This document shows, in pieces, positions 58,457-64,000 of a stretch of DNA of 64,000 nucleotides. Position 1 is the first letter of the stretch. Each line of letters begins with the position of its first letter. Under the pieces are notes generated by a model. The model did not search any database and was not told the DNA's origin. It was given only the letters and a program-made list of their open reading frames with translations. The stretch is taken from the NCBI GenBank assembly GCA_013399695.1, contig VXAU01001101.1, positions 62,001 through 126,000 of the forward strand, in the 5' to 3' direction. Origin of the DNA: Formicarius rufipectus. Taxonomy: Eukaryota; Chordata; Aves; Passeriformes; Formicariidae. The position numbers and the translations under genes were made by a program.

Positions 58457-61439
58457 AGGGAAAGTTTGGATTTTCTTTTTTTTTTTTTTTTTTTTTACTT
58501 GTTTTTCTTTTCTTTTTAATGAGATAGATACCTTAGCATTGTCTCTTAATGGGAGTTCACCCTATTTTCATTCCTGGTCCTTTAATGATGTGATACTTAA
58601 TTGCACCTTTATTAATGATCTAACCTGTTAAAGGGATTTTTTCTTTAACAGGTGCAAAGTATAATGAGTTTTTTCTTTGTTCAGAGGTGTATTTTTTCTC
58701 TGAGAGTCTTTTGCACTTTAACGCCATTTAAACTTAGAGGTTCTCAGGAGGAAGGAGTCACTTTGCACACTTGACAATGCCGACGTTTCCTTTAGTGAGA
58801 GAGAGGTGTCCTCAGGCTGTGTTGACAACATGGGTTGTGGAAAAGGCTTCTCTGCTTGGTAATTTCAGGGCTGCGTGCAGAAGCACAGCCAGCTTCTCTG
58901 AGTATTTAAGATTTTCCTGCTGTTCACTTGGGTAAAACTCGTGCCCTCTTACTTATTGAGCTTCTGGAGGCTGAGGTTTTGCTGGTGGAATTTCTGAAAG
59001 GTATTTTAAAAACCCTTAGGTGGGGGGAAGTTGGCAGCAGTGGCTTCTTTTGGGTTGCAGTTAACACTTCTGTGCCAGCTGGCCACTCAGAATGGCCAAG
59101 AGCTGCTGGTACAGCCTCCCCAAATCTGGGGAAGTCACTGAGCAGCACGTCCTGGATCTGAGCTGCCCAATTCTCCTGTAGCAGCAAAAGAAACCAGTAA
59201 CTAATTACCAAGTAGGTGTCTCTAGATGAGTGTCTGCTGTTACCAACACAGTGTGATTCCAATGTAGCATTTCATTTTTTAACCAGGGTGTTCCCCTGCC
59301 TTTCTCAGTCACTCAGCCCTGAGGTTGCTCAGTAGCTCCTGAGTTTAGGCTGTATTGAAATAGTCACAAAGAAAGGTTCTTTACAGCTTTTTGTCGTAAC
59401 TGGATTTAATTTCCTTTCCTCCTCTTCGCAACTGGTGAAGATTGTCCTTGTAGGCATTTCAGTGGCTCTCCTGAGTGCAGGTGTACCAATAAATCAGCCA
59501 GAGGAAGAGGCAGCCTCTGCTCCTTTACAGAAGCATGAGCTGTGCCCTGCAGCTGCTGGAAAAGATTCTAATTATGTTCATTTGGAAAAACTTTCCCTGC
59601 AGGCTTTACCTCCCTGACGTTCCACAGCACAGGCCTCTGCAGAAGGGCTGGGTCTCCCTGCAGACTATGGATCAGTTTTCAGGAATGTTGGATACACCAG
59701 GCTACAATCAGGGATTCATTCCCTGCCCACTGTTACATGAGAAACATCTTCATCAGTTTTCTCACAATGTTATAATTCGGCTCAAGAAGCTACTGAAAGT
59801 AGTAAAATAGTGATGATTCATCTGGATAAGAAAAATGACATCAAAATACCTTCTAGTGCTTTCAGCTGACACAGGTACATATCACACACACAGACACAGA
59901 CACATATATTTATATATATTTGACTGTTTTCCTGGTTCCAGACTGCCTGAAGAAGGTACTTTGCAGTCTCTGCTGTTAAACTGACAATGCTTTGCTGCTC
60001 TGGCCACATGCTGTGCCCACTGGGCAGGAAACTGCTTCCCTTGGATTCCCCAGTACCCTAAGCTGGTCTGATTCCAGCAAGGCTTTATTTTGGGTTTGCT
60101 TAGTCCAAGTTTTTCTAATTTACATCATTTAAATCTAACCTATTAGTTAAAACACAGCCATTAGACTTAAGTGTTCCTTAATTGCTGGGGCTGTGTGAAT
60201 AATTAATATATTGCATTTAAACCAAAATGTTTTCAAAAGTCCCCAAACACAAGTATAAAGGAATTTGGATTTGGGTTGCTTTCCAGGCTTTCGAGGAGAA
60301 TATGTATGATAACAGGTGTCACCTTGGGAAGATCAGCCTGTATGAAAACCCAGTCCTTTATAAATCTGCCTTCCTGCAGTCAAAGCTTCTTGGAAAAAAA
60401 AACCCTGAAGTTTCTTCAGTCTATTATTACATCTGTAAAGTGTTTATTAACAGTGTTACATGTGTACAGTGTTTGGAGCTCCTTATTTTGGTGAATAAAG
60501 CTTAATGTTTGTTAGAAGGCACCAATAATAGAGCATTTATGTGTGAAAAAGCCCAGTTCCCTTCACACAGACACTCAGTGAGGAGCTCATGGCAAGCAAT
60601 GTGTGCATTGGTCCTGCATGCAGCAAAGTCCAGAATTCTGCAGGAAATTACAGACTTCAAAGTGAGAGGAGTTTTATTTCAGGATTCTAACCCAATTTTA
60701 AAGGAAAACTGCCAATGTATTTTGATTTCTGAAGTCTTCCTTATGCCACCTTGATGGGCTTTTGTACTTCTTCTATTTGGCAGTAATCCTGCACTGACAC
60801 TGCTGAATTCCATTCTGCTGCTCTGAACAAAGCTCCCTGCAAACGTTTTGGTTTAGAGCATTGTGGTTTGACGTGCAGGAGTGACAATGGCCAAGCTCAG
60901 AGAGGCCTCTCCAGAGCAGAAACCTGGAGAAACAAAGATGGAATCTCTCTTTCCTGGGTATGGTTTCCCTATATTTTGAAGGATATAACAATCTCAACCT
61001 TCCCTACCCTTCTCTCTGCATCCGTAACCTAGATTTTATTAAGCCTTTCATCATTCTAAGTAGCATCATGAAGGCTAAAAAGGCAATTAAGGTGGAATTA
61101 ATTGCCTTGTTAAGTGTTATTCTTCCTTCTTAGTAGCATCTCTTACATGAGAATAAATCCCAAACATTATCAATATGAAATGAGATTTCTCCAGGTTGGT
61201 TTGTAAAGAAACCAAGTCCAACATCTTGTAGGTCTAACAAATACAGCGACAATTCTGTGTTCTGGGCTCATGTTGAGAAGCCAGAAGTTGAATGGAAATG
61301 AGAAATTGTCCTGAATTCTCAAGAGGAGAAAGATGATTATTTATTGTTCTGAGATGAGCCTAAAACACCTTCAACCTGTGGCCTCTCTGAGATCCATTTT
61401 CCCAGCTCTAAACTGGAAATTTAGGACTTGCAACTGAAT

Positions 61440-61930
61440 TTAGGAATTGAATTTACGAAGTGGAGCCCACCGGAGGTACTGCCTGCGAAAACACCTCTCA
61501 GGGAGGTTTCCTCTGCTCCCTTGGATCACGGCTGCGACACAGACACGGCAGGAACTCCGGAACGCTCCAGTCTCCTTTGCTTATTCCTCTTCTGCTACAC
61601 CAACGAGTCTCCACATGTTTTTTTTCCTCTGCCAGGGCAGAGCCCCGTGCTCCCACTCTGCTGTGCCTCCAGCCGTGCCCACATGCGGACCTCGTGTCAC
61701 TCCGTCCTGCGCTCCGGCGCCGTCCGCGGGGCGATGGGGACAGCTGGTGGCCGCTGTCTGCGCGGCAGGGCCACCTTCCACATGCCACGGCCTCCTCCGC
61801 GACCTTTATCACCCGAGTGCTTTTAAAAAGAGTTAAATTATCCCGTAGGAGGCGTATTCGGTGGTTTAAAGCTTAAGCGCCCTCGAGTAGGAACTAATCT
61901 GCCGCTGTTCTCCGTAGCGCTGATCTCCGG
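61440..61930. other. Orphan CpG-rich block
   Basis: CpG density rises here (GCTCCGGCGCCGTCCGCGGG, CTGTCTGCGCGGCAG, CCCGTAGGAGGCGTATTCGG). Overlapping open frames on both strands show no recognised family. It may be the promoter of an unrecognised gene, possibly one reading to the right away from copy B. Confidence 0.4.
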
Positions 61931-62184
61931 GCTCTCCATCACCTGTTGCTATTGTGGGTTTCTAACAGTGGCTACCAGATTATGGGAATGGTAATAATAA
62001 ATTTTTTCGAAGTTCTGGGCTATTCTGATCCTTCCCGAACATGAATTGTGCCTGTGACACGTCCAGCTGCAGGAATTAGCCAAGCTACTGAAGAGTCCTG
62101 GTGTGGAATTTTGGTTACCTTGCTCTGCTCTTTGAATAATTGTAACACCCCTCCTCTGAAACCTAAAGTGGTGCTGCTAGAGAG

Positions 62185-62300
62185 TCATGGAAAATCCTGA
62201 GTTGGAAGGTACCCACAAGGCTCACTGAAGTCCAAGTCCTGGCCCAGGACCCCACAAAGGTCACACCACATGCCTGTGTGTCCCTCTGTCCCTCCTGCAG
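62185..62300 (-). mobile_element. CR1 LINE fragment (3' end)
   Basis: AATCCTGAGTTGGAAGGTAC, then CCACAAGGCTCACTGAAGTCC and a CCTGGCCCAGGACCCCACAA segment match the CR1 3' consensus in reverse complement. It is truncated and diverged. Confidence 0.8.
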
Positions 62301-62430
62301 CAGTGGCTGAAAAAGAAACAATCAAAAAGTCAGGAAAAGGGGACGATGCAAACAGAAGCAAACTCTGCACCTCAGTTCTGTGCCTTCGGCATCCACCTCA
62401 GAAAGGACCTTTGGGTTTATAGGTTTTTAG

Positions 62431-62534
62431 TATGAGATCTTGCCAAAAAGCGTGTTAGACAAACTAGAAAAGGATTTAGTAGGAGAACCAGTTAAAGAAG
62501 GATTACAAAGTGCAGTGGCACATATAGGAACCAG
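62431..62534 (+). CDS. Candidate exon of unknown gene (weak)
   Basis: This 104 bp stretch is preceded by GGTTTTTAG (acceptor-like) and followed by a GTGAGT donor. It is open in one frame with a plausible composition of charged and hydrophobic residues: YEILPKSVLDKLEKDLVGE, then PVKEGLQSAVAHIGT. I do not recognise the family. It lies about 500 bp right of the CpG-rich block, so it could be a second exon of a rightward gene, but no other exons were found. It could equally be a chance open stretch or decayed element. Confidence 0.25.
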
Positions 62535-64000
62535 GTGAGTCTGTTTTCTACCACCTTTTACAGCTCGACTTTTTAAGGTAGAAAGAAATTACTCTTAAAA
62601 AAAAAAAAGGCAAAAAAGAAGTTTTTTTTTTTTTTTTTTGGTTTGGTTTGTTTTTTGTTTTTTGGTTTTTTTTAATTCTTCTGCCTCCAGGCCCTCCAGA
62701 ACACCTTCAGCTCCCACAGTGGTTCTCCAACCTGGCTGTCTGTCTCTCCACAGGACTGTAGGTCTATTCAGAATGGGGTCGAGTCCTACAAGAGCTACAG
62801 ATTTCCACAGGAATGTGCCAGGCTTTGCAAACTTCACTTTTAACAGGAATTTCCCCTGTAACAGAGTGCTCAGATGTCTCCAATGTGCTGCAGTCCCTGT
62901 GCTGAGCTGTGCCCAGAGCTGGGGCTGTGAGCACTGGGGGCTGCTCTGGGTGCACGGGGACAGTGCCCCTCGTGCCGCCCACCCTGGCAGGGCTGGCATT
63001 GCACATCAGAGAAGTGCCCTGGGAGGTGATGGCAGTGAAGAACCGAGGTCAAGACTGTGGTATTTTAATCTTGTCTTCTTTGGGGAGTAGCTGGGCTTTA
63101 AATCTATTTTCCTTGTTAATCAGCGTACGTGGTCTTTGAAGAGCAACCCCATCTTCCACCTAACATTTGTTGATGTATGTTTAGCCTTTAGATCAAGTAA
63201 ACAGGACACTGAAAATGTTGCTAGTTCTGCAAATAGACTCTTTTCCTCACTGTTGTTTTCCGTGCTTGGAATTTTTAACACCTTGCCATGGGCTGGGTCT
63301 CCTTGGGCTGTGTGAGACGCGTCACTTATGCAGGGGCATAGAGAGCGGGGACATTCCTGAGCCCAACCTGCTCATTCACTGCCACACAGAGGAAGAAACC
63401 AGAGGGGTCTGCTCCATAATCTTCCTAGAAGAAAGTCCAAAGAAGCTTGCAGGACTTCACCTGCTCCTTTGGATGGCCGCAGGAACACTTGACCCAGAGA
63501 CAAGGAGCCCGCTCTGGTCGGTTCATCCCTCCCGAGGGCAGACCAGGTGAAGGTTCCAGTCCCTGCCCAAAGCCCAGACTGAGGTGAGTTCTTGCTGTGA
63601 GCTGAGGGCCAGCTGAGCTCAGCAAAACCTGATCTGGCACTCCAGTGTTGGGGTTTGTGTCTGTGTTTAACACTCCTCTGCTGCTGGAAACTCACCTGTC
63701 TGCAGCTCCTGGAAATTTAGAAGACAACTGCGTTATTTTTTAATGTGTGGCAAATCTAAATTAGGACTGTTAAATCCTGCCTGGGGGTTGCCTCAGGCAA
63801 TGGTTTTGAGAGCTCCATGAACACCTGGCCTGGAGCTGCTATTCAGCTGCTGACCACAGACTGTGTGTGGATTATTTTCATCTAGTTCTTAACTAACATC
63901 AGGGATTTTGTTATTCTCTTTTTACAAATGTGCTTCCCCTCCCTTTTTTTAGTACGGTAAACATCCCTGGATATGACAGGGTGTCTCAGTGTAGGTGCCT

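Larger units (their letters stand above)
57466..64000. other. Upstream intergenic region to the right of copy B
   Basis: This contains a (TC)n run, a gap with repeated flanks, a CpG-rich block (61440-61930), a CR1 fragment (62185-62300), one exon-like stretch (62431-62534) and homopolymer-rich DNA near 62596-62670. No gene family was recognised. Confidence 0.55.

Noticed and set aside
1..64000. CRISPR arrays, bacterial operons, tRNA or rRNA genes
   Set aside because: Nothing resembling these was seen. The sequence is vertebrate nuclear DNA with spliced genes.

Overview
The window is bird nuclear DNA. The evidence is CR1 LINE fragments, low overall repeat density, GC-rich CpG-island first exons, and CHIC1 next to CDX4 in head-to-tail order, the order also known at mammalian Xq13 beside the X-inactivation centre. 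All three recognisable genes lie on the minus strand, so transcription runs right to left: CDX4 copy B (57161 to 43109), CDX4 copy A (34184 to 25505), then CHIC1 (about 15296 to beyond base 1).

Layout. Bases 1-15296 hold the 5' part of CHIC1: exon 3 at 2184-2339, exon 2 at 8860-8914, and exon 1 at 15209-15296, which is cut by an assembly gap. The later CHIC1 exons lie off the left edge. Bases 15297-25504 are intergenic: a gap, LTR-like sequence, a GTCCC-type minisatellite, CpG-rich DNA and a decayed CR1. Bases 25505-34184 are a complete three-exon CDX4 (copy A, 254 aa). Bases 34185-43108 are intergenic. Bases 43109-57161 are a second complete three-exon CDX4-type gene (copy B, 271 aa). Bases 57162-64000 are upstream sequence with a gap, a CR1 fragment, an orphan CpG-rich block and one unrecognised exon-like stretch on the plus strand.

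The main observation is a tandem duplication of CDX4 with an uneven pattern of divergence. By hand alignment, the homeodomain exon 2 differs at 19 of 146 bases. The middle of exon 1 (33804-34085 and 56778-57059) differs at 1 of 282, with synonymous sites included. A non-coding block in intron 1 (30201-30418 and 51381-51598) differs at 2 of 218. This suggests gene conversion in exon 1, and an exceptionally constrained or converted intronic enhancer carrying ETS, TCF/LEF and CDX/posterior-HOX type motifs. The two promoters share a roughly 130 bp module in which a CRE is intact only in A and an octamer is intact only in B. The proteins also differ at functional sites: A has lost the Met of the Trp-Met PBX-contact motif, and B carries Arg in place of Gly at homeodomain position 39. 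Both copies have intact reading frames and splice sites.

Percentages and counts come from manual alignment. Family assignments come from recognising protein motifs. No database search was possible.
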